A stretch of 39,909 nucleotides of DNA, from positions 1 to 39,909 of the forward strand of contig NZ_FOXV01000018.1 in the NCBI RefSeq assembly GCF_900115815.1. The letters are read 5' to 3'. The notes below the pieces were generated by a model. It ran no database searches, was not told where the DNA came from, and worked only from the letters and a program-made list of their open reading frames with translations. Each line of letters starts with the position of its first letter. The first letter of the stretch is position 1. A program made the translations under genes and the position numbers. This DNA is from Roseivivax halotolerans (GTDB lineage Bacteria > Pseudomonadota > Alphaproteobacteria > Rhodobacterales > Rhodobacteraceae). Positions 6,680 through 15,186 of the stretch are shown one piece after another.

Positions 6680-8260
6680 ATGTTCACAGACCCGCATCTG
6701 GCGCCGCGCTCGGCGAATTTCCAGCCTGTGACACCGCTCGACCTTCTCGATCAGGCGCTCGAAGTGCATGGAGCCCGCCCGGCGGTCGCCTGGGCCGCGC
6801 ATGTCTGGAGCTACGATGAGTTCGGCGCGCTCGTGGCGCGTCTGGTGGGCCATCTGCGCGCGTGCGGCATCGGCCCCGGCGATGTCGTGTCGGTAATCGT
6901 GGGCAACCGGCCCGAGATGATCGCGGCGCATTTCGCAGTCCCAGCCCTGGGCGCGGTGCTGAACACGATCAACACCCGGCTCGGGCCGGACGACGTGGCC
7001 TACATCCTCGATCATGCGGGCAGCAAGGCGCTTCTGTGCGAACGGGATCTGCGGCCCGATCTGGACTTCGACATGCCCGTGGACGTGCTGTGCAGCGCGC
7101 CCGGGGCGGGCGACGGGCTCGATTTGTTTGCGGGTGACGCGCCGCCGCTCGATCTGTCAGGGGCGGTCACGGACGAGGCGCAGCCCATAAGCCTGAACTA
7201 CACGTCGGGCACGACGGGCCGGCCGAAAGGCGTCGTCTACACCCATCGCGGGGCCTATCTGAACGCCGTCGGAAATGTGCTGGCGCTGGGGTTCACCGCC
7301 GAGACGCGGTATCTTTGGACGCTGCCGATGTTTCACTGCAACGGCTGGTGCCATGCCTGGGCGGTCACCGCCGCCGGGGGGATGCATGTGTGCCTCGACC
7401 GCGTGGATCCAGTCCTGATCCTCGACACGATTGCGGCCCACAGGGTCACGCATATGGCCTGCGCGCCGGTCGTCCTTTACATGCTTCTCGAACACGCCAC
7501 CGAGCCGCCGCCGGTGCGCGTGCAGGTGGCCACGGGCGGGGCCGCACCCACGCCCGCGCTTCTGGCGGGACTGTCCAAGCTCAGCTTCGATCTGCACCAC
7601 CTGTACGGGCTGACCGAAAGCTTCGGCCCGGCCACGATCAACGATCCCGGCGACGCGTCGGCCGATATCGAAACCCGCGCGGCGCTCATGGCGCGTCAGG
7701 GGCGGCGGCATGTCACAGCCGGGCGCGCGCGCGTCGTCGACGAGGCGGGCCGCGACGTGCCCGCCGATGGGCAGACCATGGGCGAGATCGTGCTGGCCGG
7801 GAACACGGTCATGGCCGGGTATTACAGGAATGCCGAGGCCACCGAGGCCGCGTTCAAGAACGGGGGGTTCCATTCGGGCGATATCGCGGTGATGCATCCC
7901 GATGGCCAGATCGAGATCCGCGACCGGCTCAAGGACGTGATCATCACCGGCGGCGAGAACATCTCAAGCCTCGAGATCGAAAAGACGCTGCACAGTCATC
8001 CCGGTGTGCGTCTGGCCGCCGTCGTCGCCGCGCCGCACCCGAAATGGGGCGAAACGCCCTGGGCCTTCGTCGAAACGAAGGAGGCCGACAGCGTCACCGA
8101 AGAGACGCTGGAGCGGTTCTGCCGGGACCATTTGAGCGGGTTCAAACAGCCCAAGCGCTTTATCTTCGGCGAGCTTCCAAAGACCGCGACCGGCAAGATC
8201 CAGAAGTTCATGCTGCGCGAGGTCGCGCGCGACATGGCCAACCGCGAGGACGTGGCATGA
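6680..8260 (+). CDS. Acyl-CoA synthetase, AMP-forming (LvaE-like candidate)
   Basis: A 526-residue adenylate-forming ligase that would activate a carboxylic acid to its CoA thioester using ATP. It shows the P-loop-like motif YTSGTTGRPKG (174-184), YGLTES in the adenylate pocket, the hinge region GDIAVMHPDGQIEIRDRLKD and the C-terminal PKTATGKIQKF with the catalytic lysine. The frame is open from a GTG at 6653 that touches the preceding stop, but the ATG at 6680 has AAGGGAGG about seven bases upstream and matches normal N-termini, so I use it. The gene lies between the acyl-CoA dehydrogenase and the phosphotransferase. In a levulinate-type pathway it would do the first step, making the 4-oxoacyl-CoA. 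Chain-length preference cannot be read from the sequence. Confidence 0.92.
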   Translation: MFTDPHLAPRSANFQPVTPLDLLDQALEVHGARPAVAWAAHVWSYDEFGALVARLVGHLRACGIGPGDVVSVIVGNRPEMIAAHFAVPALGAVLNTINTRLGPDDVAYILDHAGSKALLCERDLRPDLDFDMPVDVLCSAPGAGDGLDLFAGDAPPLDLSGAVTDEAQPISLNYTSGTTGRPKGVVYTHRGAYLNAVGNVLALGFTAETRYLWTLPMFHCNGWCHAWAVTAAGGMHVCLDRVDPVLILDTIAAHRVTHMACAPVVLYMLLEHATEPPPVRVQVATGGAAPTPALLAGLSKLSFDLHHLYGLTESFGPATINDPGDASADIETRAALMARQGRRHVTAGRARVVDEAGRDVPADGQTMGEIVLAGNTVMAGYYRNAEATEAAFKNGGFHSGDIAVMHPDGQIEIRDRLKDVIITGGENISSLEIEKTLHSHPGVRLAAVVAAPHPKWGETPWAFVETKEADSVTEETLERFCRDHLSGFKQPKRFIFGELPKTATGKIQKFMLREVARDMANREDVA

Positions 8261-9315
8261 GCGATGTGTCCGCCCCCGCCGCCGGGACCGAGTTCGACCC
8301 CGAGGCCCTGCGCGCCTGGCTGGCCGCACGCGACGTACGCGGGGAGGCGCTGTCGCTCGACCGAATCGGCGGGGGGCAATCGAACCCGACCTGGTTCGTC
8401 ACCATCGGCGATCACCGGCTGGTTCTGCGCAAGAAACCGGGCGGGCCGATCCTGAAAGGCGCCCATGCGATCGAGCGGGAATTCCGCGTGCTGCGGGCGC
8501 TGCGCGACACAGATGTGCCCGTGCCCGACGCGCTGTGGCTCGAGGAAGACCCCGAGATCCTTGGCACGCCCTTCTACCTTATGAACCGGCTTGAGGGCCG
8601 TGTGTTCGAGGACACCGCCCTGCCCGGTGTCTCGCCCGAGCACCGGCGCGAGATGTATCTCGACATGGCGCGCACGCTGGCGCGGCTGCACGCGTTGCGG
8701 CCCGACGTGGTCGGCCTGTCGGATTACGGCCGCCCGGGCAATTATTTCGAGCGGCAGATCGGGCGCTGGACCAAGCAATATCAGGACTCGACCGGCCCCC
8801 GGATCGCCGATCTCGACCGGCTGGTCGAATGGCTGCCGGACAACATGCCCGAGGACGAAGGCGCGGTCTCCATCGCGCATGGCGATTTCCGGGTCGGCAA
8901 CATGATGTTTCACCCGACCGAGCCGCGCGTCGTGGGCGTGCTGGATTGGGAACTCTCGACGCTCGGGAATCCACTGGCCGATCTGGGGTTCTGCATTTTA
9001 CCCTGGTACTCCGCACCGAATGAGTATGGCGGGTTGAAAGGCACAGACTGGCGCGCGGCGGGGATTCCCGAGCGCGACGCATTCATAGCCGAATACCGGC
9101 GCCATGCGCGGCCAACTGCGCCGCTTTCGGCCTTTCATGTGGCATTCGCGCTTTTTCGCTTCGCAGTGATCTTTGTCGGTATCGCAGACCGGGCGCGCAG
9201 CGGCTCTGCGGCGTCCGACGAAGCTGCGTCTCTCGGACCCTTAGCTGAGCGCTTCGCGCGAAGGGGAGTCGAGGTCATCGAAGCCAATGAAAAACGCATC
9301 GGAGAGACGGTATGA
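8257..9315 (+). CDS. APH-fold phosphotransferase of ACAD10/11 type (LvaA-like candidate)
   Basis: A 352-residue kinase-fold protein of the aminoglycoside phosphotransferase superfamily: glycine-rich loop IGGGQSN (37-43), Lys in VLRKKP (59-60), catalytic HGDFRVGN (208-215) and metal-binding VLDWELSTLGNPLADLG (about 228-244). The long HPTEPRVVGVLDWELSTLG block is what one sees in the kinase half of eukaryotic ACAD10/11 and in bacterial LvaA-type proteins, which phosphorylate the hydroxyl of 4-hydroxyacyl-CoA. This points to a CoA-ester kinase, not drug resistance. It overlaps the synthetase stop as ATGA and its own stop overlaps dctQ as ATGA, so translation is coupled. LvaA of Pseudomonas putida works with a small partner, LvaB; I see no such gene in this window. 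Confidence 0.88.
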   Translation: MSDVSAPAAGTEFDPEALRAWLAARDVRGEALSLDRIGGGQSNPTWFVTIGDHRLVLRKKPGGPILKGAHAIEREFRVLRALRDTDVPVPDALWLEEDPEILGTPFYLMNRLEGRVFEDTALPGVSPEHRREMYLDMARTLARLHALRPDVVGLSDYGRPGNYFERQIGRWTKQYQDSTGPRIADLDRLVEWLPDNMPEDEGAVSIAHGDFRVGNMMFHPTEPRVVGVLDWELSTLGNPLADLGFCILPWYSAPNEYGGLKGTDWRAAGIPERDAFIAEYRRHARPTAPLSAFHVAFALFRFAVIFVGIADRARSGSAASDEAASLGPLAERFARRGVEVIEANEKRIGETV

Positions 9316-9845
9316 AGGTTCTAAAGGTGATCGACGCCTTCAATGAAAGCCTGGGCAAATTTGTGAGCTTTCTTATCTGGGCGGGGATTGTAGTGCTCTG
9401 CTTCGAGGTCGTCGCCCGCTATGTCTATCAGCAGCCGACCATCTGGGCCCATGGCTATACGCAGCGGATATTCGGTGCCTATTTCGTCCTTGTTGGCGCC
9501 TACACCCTCCTTCGCAAAGACCATGTGCGCGTGGATTTATTACTGAATATCGGCTCGCAGCGCTGGCGCGCATTCCTCGACCTTCTGAATTTTGGCTTCC
9601 TCGTGCTCTGGGGTGCAGTCCTATCTTATGAAGCGTTTTGGTTCTTCGAGGACAGCTGGCGGTTCAATGAGGTTGACGACAGCGCGCTGCGCCATCCGAT
9701 GTGGCCGGTAAAGCTCGCCATGTTCGTCGGCGTGACCGCAATTACTCTTCAAGGTCTGGCCGAGGCAGTCCGATCCATCGTTCTTATCTTTAATCCGACG
9801 GCCGATGTCGGTCGCAAAGACTATTCAGTGAGTGCCGCACGATGA
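9312..9845 (+). CDS. dctQ: TRAP transporter small permease (DctQ family)
   Basis: A 177-residue inner-membrane protein with four predicted hydrophobic segments, the usual size and layout of DctQ, which pairs with the large permease of a tripartite ATP-independent periplasmic transporter driven by a sodium or proton gradient. Family hallmarks are visible: VLCFEVVARYV in the first helix and a conserved R-KDHVRVDLLL segment after the second. ATGA overlaps tie it to the phosphotransferase upstream and dctM downstream, so the transporter is made together with the catabolic enzymes and probably imports their substrate. Confidence 0.92.
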   Translation: MKVLKVIDAFNESLGKFVSFLIWAGIVVLCFEVVARYVYQQPTIWAHGYTQRIFGAYFVLVGAYTLLRKDHVRVDLLLNIGSQRWRAFLDLLNFGFLVLWGAVLSYEAFWFFEDSWRFNEVDDSALRHPMWPVKLAMFVGVTAITLQGLAEAVRSIVLIFNPTADVGRKDYSVSAAR

Positions 9846-11149
9846 GTCCGGAAATCCTGACAATCGGCATGTTCAGCATGCTTATCGTGTCGATCCTTCT
9901 CGGTGTGTCGCTCACCTTCGCGCTCGGTGGGACGGCTGTGATCTTCGGCCTTCTGACCTTCGGTCTGAACGGAATGTTCACTATCGTATCCACGATGTTC
10001 GGCTCGATGTGGTCGATCCTCCTTTCGGCGATCCCGCTCTTTGTCTTCATTGGAGTCGCGCTGGCACGCTCAAAGATAGCTGATGATCTTTACCAAGCCT
10101 TTTTTCTGTGGTCGGGCCGCACACCCGGCGGATTGCTGATCGGCACGTCGGGTTTCGCCGCTACATTGTCAGCGATGACCGGAAGCTGCGCTGCGTCGAC
10201 CGTGACCACTGGTCTCGTTGGTATGCCCGCCATGCAAAAGCGCGGGTATGACAAACGCTTCATGCTCGGGACAATCGGCGCGTCCGGGACGCTCGGCATC
10301 CTCATACCTCCATCAATCACACTTATCCTGATCGGGCTTCAAACTGGACAATCAGTGGGGCGTCTTTTCCTCGGAGGTTTGATCGCGGGACTTCTGCTTC
10401 TTGCAATGTTCATGGCTTACGTTTTTCTCAAGAGCAGATTTTCGCCTCACCTCGCACCGGGTTCAGATGAACGAGCATCGCTAAGCGAACGGATCAGGTC
10501 CCTGCGATCAGTGTTTTTACCGCTTGTCGTCATTCTATCCGTACTCGTGTCGATCTTTGCTGGCATTGCAACGCCAACCGAGGCGGCGGCTGTAGGGGCC
10601 GCGGCCGTAGTGCTCTCGGTGGCAATCCGGCGGGAATTGAACTGGACCTACATCAAGGCCGTCAGCCACGACACGGCAAGCTTGACTGGGATGGTCATTT
10701 GGATCGTCTTCGGAGCGTCAGCCTTCGTCGCAGTCTACGGAGGCGCAGGTGGGACGCGGTTCATGCAAGGATATCTTCTTGGGCTGGATATCGAGCCTTG
10801 GATGATGATCCTTTTGCTGCAGGCAATCACGCTGGTGCTCGGCATGTTCCTCGATCCCGTAGGCATCATTCTCTTGGTTCTGCCGATCTTTTTCCCGATT
10901 GCAGTCCAACTCGAATATGACCCGATCTGGTTCTGCATCCTGTTCCAGCTGAATCTCTGTATCGGCTACATTTCTCCACCCTTCGGCTACAACCTCTTCT
11001 ACCTCAAGACGCTCAGCCCTGACACACCGATATCTGAGATCTACCGAGCGATCATGCCGTTCCTGCTACTGATGCTGGCGACCGGTGCATTGATCTTTCT
11101 GTTTCCGGAGCTGTTGACCAGCTTCACCGCCCTTCCCGACGGCCGCTGA
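9842..11149 (+). CDS. dctM: TRAP transporter large permease (DctM family)
   Basis: A 435-residue protein with about 12 hydrophobic segments, the transport subunit of the TRAP system. Typical DctM features are the SAMTGSCAASTVTTG loop after the early helices, the GASGTLGILIPPSI motif and the second-half SATEAA-like ATPTEAAAVGA sequence. It follows dctQ with an ATGA overlap and is followed 42 bases later by the binding protein gene. Substrate specificity is set by the DctP protein, not by this subunit. Confidence 0.94.
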   Translation: MSPEILTIGMFSMLIVSILLGVSLTFALGGTAVIFGLLTFGLNGMFTIVSTMFGSMWSILLSAIPLFVFIGVALARSKIADDLYQAFFLWSGRTPGGLLIGTSGFAATLSAMTGSCAASTVTTGLVGMPAMQKRGYDKRFMLGTIGASGTLGILIPPSITLILIGLQTGQSVGRLFLGGLIAGLLLLAMFMAYVFLKSRFSPHLAPGSDERASLSERIRSLRSVFLPLVVILSVLVSIFAGIATPTEAAAVGAAAVVLSVAIRRELNWTYIKAVSHDTASLTGMVIWIVFGASAFVAVYGGAGGTRFMQGYLLGLDIEPWMMILLLQAITLVLGMFLDPVGIILLVLPIFFPIAVQLEYDPIWFCILFQLNLCIGYISPPFGYNLFYLKTLSPDTPISEIYRAIMPFLLLMLATGALIFLFPELLTSFTALPDGR

Positions 11150-11191
11150 GGCCCGAGGAAGACACGTCCAATAAAGGGAGAAGGAAAGACC

Positions 11192-12244
11192 ATGACTGAG
11201 AACAAAAAGAGCGTCTCGCGCCGCGGCTTCCTGGCCGGATCGGCAGGCACGGCAGCGGGTTTAACCCTCGCTGCACCGCCGGCGATCGCACAAGGCACAA
11301 CCACTTGGCGCATGCAAACCCACTGGCCGACCGGCAACTGGTACTATGACGAAGTCTTCGTGCGGTATTGCAACCGCATTACGGAGGCCACCAATGGCGA
11401 ATTGACAGTGGAACCCTACGCTCCAGAGGCCATAGTTCCGACTGGAGAAGTGCTCAATGCTGTTCGTCGCGGCCTTTTGGAAAGCGCCTTCATTTATCCA
11501 GCATATTGGATCGGACGAATCCCGGCTGCAGGCCATCTGAATGGCCATATCGGGACATGGCAGGGCCATGAAGAGATGGATATTTTCTATTTCGAAATGG
11601 GCGCGATCGACGTAATCCGAGAAGCCTATGCCGCCCAAGGAGTGCATCAGGTCGGACCCGTTTCCTATTCGGGCCTAACGCTTTGGGCGAACCGCCCCTT
11701 ACAAACGGTAGACGATTTCTCGGGTTGGCCGGTTCGGTCTACCGGGGCCGCAGGTCTTGTACTGGAAAAGGTTGGAGCGGCTCCGGTCTCCATTCCAGGC
11801 GGCGAACTCTACCAAGCGCTTCAAACAGGCGTTGTCGATGGAGCACACTGGGGCTCCACAGCCACGGCATGGGGGATGAACTTTCAGGAGGTATGTTCCC
11901 ACATCATTGAGCCCGATCTTGTTGGCCACCTCAATGGCGAGGTTATGGTCGGTCTTGATGCTTGGAATTCGATCGGGACAGAACTTCAAGCAGTAGTAAA
12001 CGAAGTGACCCGTGCCACCTCCGCGGAGGCAGCGGCACATTTCCTGTACCAGGACTACCTTTTCAAGCAGGAATTCGTCAACGATTTCGAAGGCACCCTA
12101 ACACGCATGGACGATGACGCGGTACGTCAGATGCGTACCGCCTCGCTTGAGGTTGTCGATGAGTTCTCCGAACAAGATCCAGAGTACTCTGGGCGCCTCG
12201 GAGAGATGCTGCGCGAATTCCTGACAATGACCGGACGCATCTGA
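11192..12244 (+). CDS. dctP: TRAP substrate-binding protein (DctP family) with Tat signal
   Basis: A 350-residue periplasmic binding protein. The N-terminus SVSRRGFLAG, a hydrophobic stretch and APPAIAQG form a twin-arginine signal peptide with cleavage near residue 34, so the protein is probably exported folded. The DctP fold is evident; Arg182 in GWPVRSTG is at the position of the arginine that salt-bridges a carboxylate in most DctP proteins, which fits a carboxylic-acid ligand as expected beside an acid-activating operon. A strong ribosome binding site (AAGGGAGAAGGAAAG) precedes the ATG. Here dctP comes last in its transporter, after dctQ and dctM, and is followed by a terminator. Confidence 0.93.
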   Translation: MTENKKSVSRRGFLAGSAGTAAGLTLAAPPAIAQGTTTWRMQTHWPTGNWYYDEVFVRYCNRITEATNGELTVEPYAPEAIVPTGEVLNAVRRGLLESAFIYPAYWIGRIPAAGHLNGHIGTWQGHEEMDIFYFEMGAIDVIREAYAAQGVHQVGPVSYSGLTLWANRPLQTVDDFSGWPVRSTGAAGLVLEKVGAAPVSIPGGELYQALQTGVVDGAHWGSTATAWGMNFQEVCSHIIEPDLVGHLNGEVMVGLDAWNSIGTELQAVVNEVTRATSAEAAAHFLYQDYLFKQEFVNDFEGTLTRMDDDAVRQMRTASLEVVDEFSEQDPEYSGRLGEMLREFLTMTGRI

Positions 12245-12266
12245 TCAAGTCACGACAAGAAAACAA

Positions 12267-12297
12267 GGAGGGCATGGGAATGCCCTCCAGCTTTTAT
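12267..12297 (+). terminator. Rho-independent terminator after dctP
   Basis: A perfect 9-bp stem, GGAGGGCAT paired with ATGCCCTCC, with a GGGA loop and a following AGCTTTTAT tract, starts 23 bases after the dctP stop. It should end the catabolic and TRAP transcript. The quinone oxidoreductase downstream may need readthrough or its own promoter. Confidence 0.85.
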
Positions 12298-12324
12298 AAA
12301 TTTGTGCGCCAATAAGAGGCAATA

Positions 12325-13314
12325 ATGACCCTGCCCCGTTCCATGAATGTAGTAGAGATTTCCGAATATGGCGGGCCCGACGTGCTGAAGCCCACAATGG
12401 CGCCAGTGCCGCGCCCAGGCGATGGGCAGATCCTCATCGAGATCGACCATGCCGGGGTTAACCGCCCCGACGCGCTGCAGCGCGCAGGCAATTACGCGCC
12501 GCCTCCCGATGCTTCGCCTCTGCCGGGGCTCGAGGCTGCAGGCCATGTGGCCGCGGTCGGCGCGGGCATCACCCGCTGGTCCGAGGGCGACGCGGTCACG
12601 GCCCTCCTGCCGGGCGGCGGTTACGCGGAATATGCCGTCACTGACGCCCGCCAAGCGCTGCCCGTGCCCAAGGGCATGAGCTTCGAGGAAGCTGCGGGTC
12701 TTTGCGAGAATTATTTCACCGTCTGGACCAATGTATTCATGCGCGGCGGCCTCAAGGCCGGTGAGCGGTTCTTGGCCCATGGCGGGTCCTCGGGGATTGG
12801 CACGACCGCCATCCAACTGGCCAAGCTGCGCGGTGCACGGGTCTTTGCCACCGCGGGCACGGCCGAGAAATGCGCAGTCTCCGAAAAGCTCGGAGCAGAG
12901 ACGGCGATCAATTACCGCGAGACGGATTTCGTCGAAGCGCTGAAGGCGGAAGGCGGGGCCGACCTGATCCTCGACATGGTGGGCGGCGATTACATCGCGC
13001 GCAATCTCACGGCGCTTGCCATGGACGGGCGGCTTGTCCAGATCGCCTATCTGCAGGGCTCCAAAGTCGAGATCGACCTGATGCAGGTTATGACCCGGCG
13101 GCTGACCTTCACCGGCTCCACCCTGCGCCCGCAATCGCTGGACGCGAAGGCCGAGATCGCCGCGGCGCTCGAGGCCGAGGTCTGGCCACACCTCGAAAGC
13201 GGTGCCATCGGTCCCGTGCACGACAGCACCTTCCCGCTCGAGGAGGCGGCCAAAGCGCATGCGCGCATGGAAAGCTCTACCAATATCGGCAAAATCATCC
13301 TGAAGGTGGCCTGA
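12325..13314 (+). CDS. NAD(P)H:quinone oxidoreductase, PIG3-like MDR family
   Basis: A 329-residue medium-chain dehydrogenase/reductase without the zinc ligands of alcohol dehydrogenases. It has the PIG3/quinone-oxidoreductase hallmark NRPDALQRAGNYAPPP near the N-terminus, PGLEAAGHV, and a nucleotide-binding HGGSSGIGTTAIQLAK. Such enzymes reduce quinones or alpha,beta-unsaturated carbonyls with NADPH. It follows the terminator by 28 bases and precedes the hydrolase gene by 3, so these two form a unit that may still be partly co-transcribed with the operon. A role in the acyl-CoA pathway is possible but cannot be deduced from sequence. Confidence 0.9.
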   Translation: MTLPRSMNVVEISEYGGPDVLKPTMAPVPRPGDGQILIEIDHAGVNRPDALQRAGNYAPPPDASPLPGLEAAGHVAAVGAGITRWSEGDAVTALLPGGGYAEYAVTDARQALPVPKGMSFEEAAGLCENYFTVWTNVFMRGGLKAGERFLAHGGSSGIGTTAIQLAKLRGARVFATAGTAEKCAVSEKLGAETAINYRETDFVEALKAEGGADLILDMVGGDYIARNLTALAMDGRLVQIAYLQGSKVEIDLMQVMTRRLTFTGSTLRPQSLDAKAEIAAALEAEVWPHLESGAIGPVHDSTFPLEEAAKAHARMESSTNIGKIILKVA

Positions 13315-13317
13315 GCG

Positions 13318-14277
13318 ATGGCGCCCTGTCCCGATTGGCGCAGGGAAGAGCGTTCGATCCGGCACAGTGTCGCCTCGTCAAACGAGGCGGGCCTGTGGCT
13401 GACGGTACGCCAGCGCGGCGAGGGTCTGCCAGTGCTGTTCGTACATGGCGCGACCTTCTCGGGACGCATCTTCGATATTCCGCATCCCCATCTGAACTGG
13501 CTGCAGGTCATGGCCGATGCGGGCTACGGCGCCTATGCGCTCGATCTGCGCGGCTACGGCCTTTCGAAGCCTGCAGTCTGTCCGACAGAGGGGGTCTATG
13601 CCACGGGCGCGCAGGCAATCGCCGATATTGGCGATGCGGTCGACTGGATCATGGCGCGGCATGACGGTGCCCGGGTGGCGCTGGTGGGCTGGTCCTGGGG
13701 CACGTTGACCACGTCGCGCTACGTGATGGCGGACGGACGCGAAAAGATCCGCAGCCTGTGTCTTTACGCCCCGATCTACGCGGAGAAGAACGCGGGCTGG
13801 ATCGACATGCTGGCCGATCCCGCAGACCGGTCCCGCCTGCGCCCGCTTGGGCCTTACCGCCGGGTGAATCTGCCAGATACGCGGATCCGGTGGGATGAAC
13901 AGATTCCCGACCGGGCCGATTGGCGCAGCGATGCGGCGCTTATGGCGCTGGTTGGGTCCTCCTGCGCAGATGACTGCTCATCCGGTGACACAGATCCGCC
14001 GAGCTTCCGCGTGCCCAACGGAACCTTCGTGGAGTTGTGGGAGTGCTTCAACGGGCGCCCGATCCACGACCCTGCGGGTGTCGCCTGTCCCACTATGCTG
14101 ATCCGGGGAACGCAGGACACGACCTCGACCCGCAGCGACGCGCTGGCGCTCTTCGACCGACTGACTTGCCTCGACAAAGATTACGTCGAGGTCCACGGTG
14201 GCACGCATTTCATCAACGCCGAACGCCGCGCGCGTCCGGTGTTCCATGCGGTGACGGACTTCATCCGGCGTAATTGA
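13318..14277 (+). CDS. Alpha/beta hydrolase with complete catalytic triad
   Basis: A 319-residue serine hydrolase of the alpha/beta fold: oxyanion-hole region FVHGATFSGRIFD (41-53), nucleophile elbow GWSWG with Ser126, acid Asp267 in RGTQD and His297 in HGGTHFIN. No signal peptide, so cytoplasmic. It follows the quinone oxidoreductase by three bases. The substrate is unknown: an esterase or a lactonase would fit, and because 4-hydroxy acids readily form gamma-lactones, opening such a lactone is an attractive idea given the upstream operon. That link is inference from position only. Confidence 0.88.
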   Translation: MAPCPDWRREERSIRHSVASSNEAGLWLTVRQRGEGLPVLFVHGATFSGRIFDIPHPHLNWLQVMADAGYGAYALDLRGYGLSKPAVCPTEGVYATGAQAIADIGDAVDWIMARHDGARVALVGWSWGTLTTSRYVMADGREKIRSLCLYAPIYAEKNAGWIDMLADPADRSRLRPLGPYRRVNLPDTRIRWDEQIPDRADWRSDAALMALVGSSCADDCSSGDTDPPSFRVPNGTFVELWECFNGRPIHDPAGVACPTMLIRGTQDTTSTRSDALALFDRLTCLDKDYVEVHGGTHFINAERRARPVFHAVTDFIRRN

Positions 14278-14371
14278 GACCATCCCAGGGGCTCTAACAG
14301 GTTACGGCTTTGTGGACGGCTTGACGAGGCCTCGACCCGCTATTTCGGACACTCTTTAGTAATGAATCACA

Positions 14372-14653
14372 CTACGGTACGACACAGGTGTCCCCCGATC
14401 CGATCCGCCGCGTCGCCTCATCGAGGACCTCGACCAGTCGCGTCTGCGGGCCGTGGCGAGAGAAAAGCAGCCCGATCCGCCTTTCGGGCGCGTGCGCCGG
14501 CAGCGGCACCTTCCTCAGCCTGATGCCTTCCGGCCGCGGGCCGGGCCAGTCCGGCACGACAGCGACGCCGAGCCCCCGATTGACCATCAACGCAATCGCG
14601 TCCAACGCGTCGAGCTCGAACCGGGGCTGGAACGGCAGCCGGGTGCTTTCCAC
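14372..14653 (-). pseudogene. C-terminal remnant of a LysR-type regulator
   Basis: The 93-residue frame reads FELDALDAIALMVNRGLGVA and then VVPDWPGP, followed by LRKVPL and GLLFSRHGPQTRLVEVL. This is the last third of a LysR substrate-binding domain. About 200 residues, including the helix-turn-helix, are missing, and the sequence upstream on this strand (above 14650) does not encode them. The ATG at 14653 is therefore probably not a genuine start. It may once have regulated the hydrolase and oxidoreductase genes next to it. Left as a remnant after deletion. Confidence 0.75.
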
Positions 14654-15186
14654 TGAATGCTCCTGTTATCTCATGGGGGAAAAGTTAGAAATTTTCAGCG
14701 GCTATTCATTCAACCGTCAGAGCGCCTGATTTTGCGTGACAACGCAGGGGAGCGGCCGCCGAATGATGCGCGTTTGCGCGAACGACTGCTCCTTTGGTGC
14801 GGCGATGCAGCTAAATCGCTGCCGTCACAAGGCAGCTCTGGGCCGATCATGATCGCCCGGAAAGTAGGGTGGGAAGCGGTCGTTCGCTGCAGCCGTTAGG
14901 GCAACCAACGCCGCGTCCAGATCCCGACATTCAGCCAGGTGCCTGAAACTGTACCTCCAAAAGCAGATCGGACGCCGGACAAAAGACCTCCGCTCTGTGC
15001 ACTACCCGAGACTTACCGACCGTGAAGCACTTCCACTTGCCTCAGCTGCAGGATGAAGCCCTCGGGCTTTTTCTCGCTTCACAGACATACTATGGTCCGC
15101 TGCACAGCACCACGGCGCGAGCGTCCAGCTCGTCGTGCGCAGTGATTTCTCGACAACGTAAGCAACTGGCAATACGCCTTGATATG
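14654..15186. other. Gap between LysR remnant and TRAP operon
   Basis: These 533 bases contain short open frames on both strands, but none has a ribosome binding site or recognisable protein. I see decayed or non-coding DNA. The only distinct structure is a short hairpin with a T tract at 15056-15072. Confidence 0.5.
15056..15072 (+). terminator. Small hairpin with T tract, possible orphan terminator
   Basis: AAGCC and GGCTT pair around a CTCG loop and are followed by TTT. This is a weak terminator shape on the plus strand, with no intact plus-strand gene before it. It may be left from a lost gene. Confidence 0.3.

Noticed and set aside
7315-8256. Upstream extension of the phosphotransferase frame
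   Set aside because: This part overlaps the acyl-CoA synthetase on the same strand and reads as Arg-rich nonsense; the ATGA start at 8257 is the natural one.
8257-9315. Aminoglycoside resistance kinase
   Set aside because: The fold is shared, but the HPTEPRVVGVLDWELSTLG block and location in an acyl-CoA operon point to the ACAD10/11 and LvaA type instead.
12250-13365. 371-codon minus-strand frame antisense to the quinone oxidoreductase
   Set aside because: The plus-strand gene has complete family motifs and a ribosome binding site; the antisense frame has neither.
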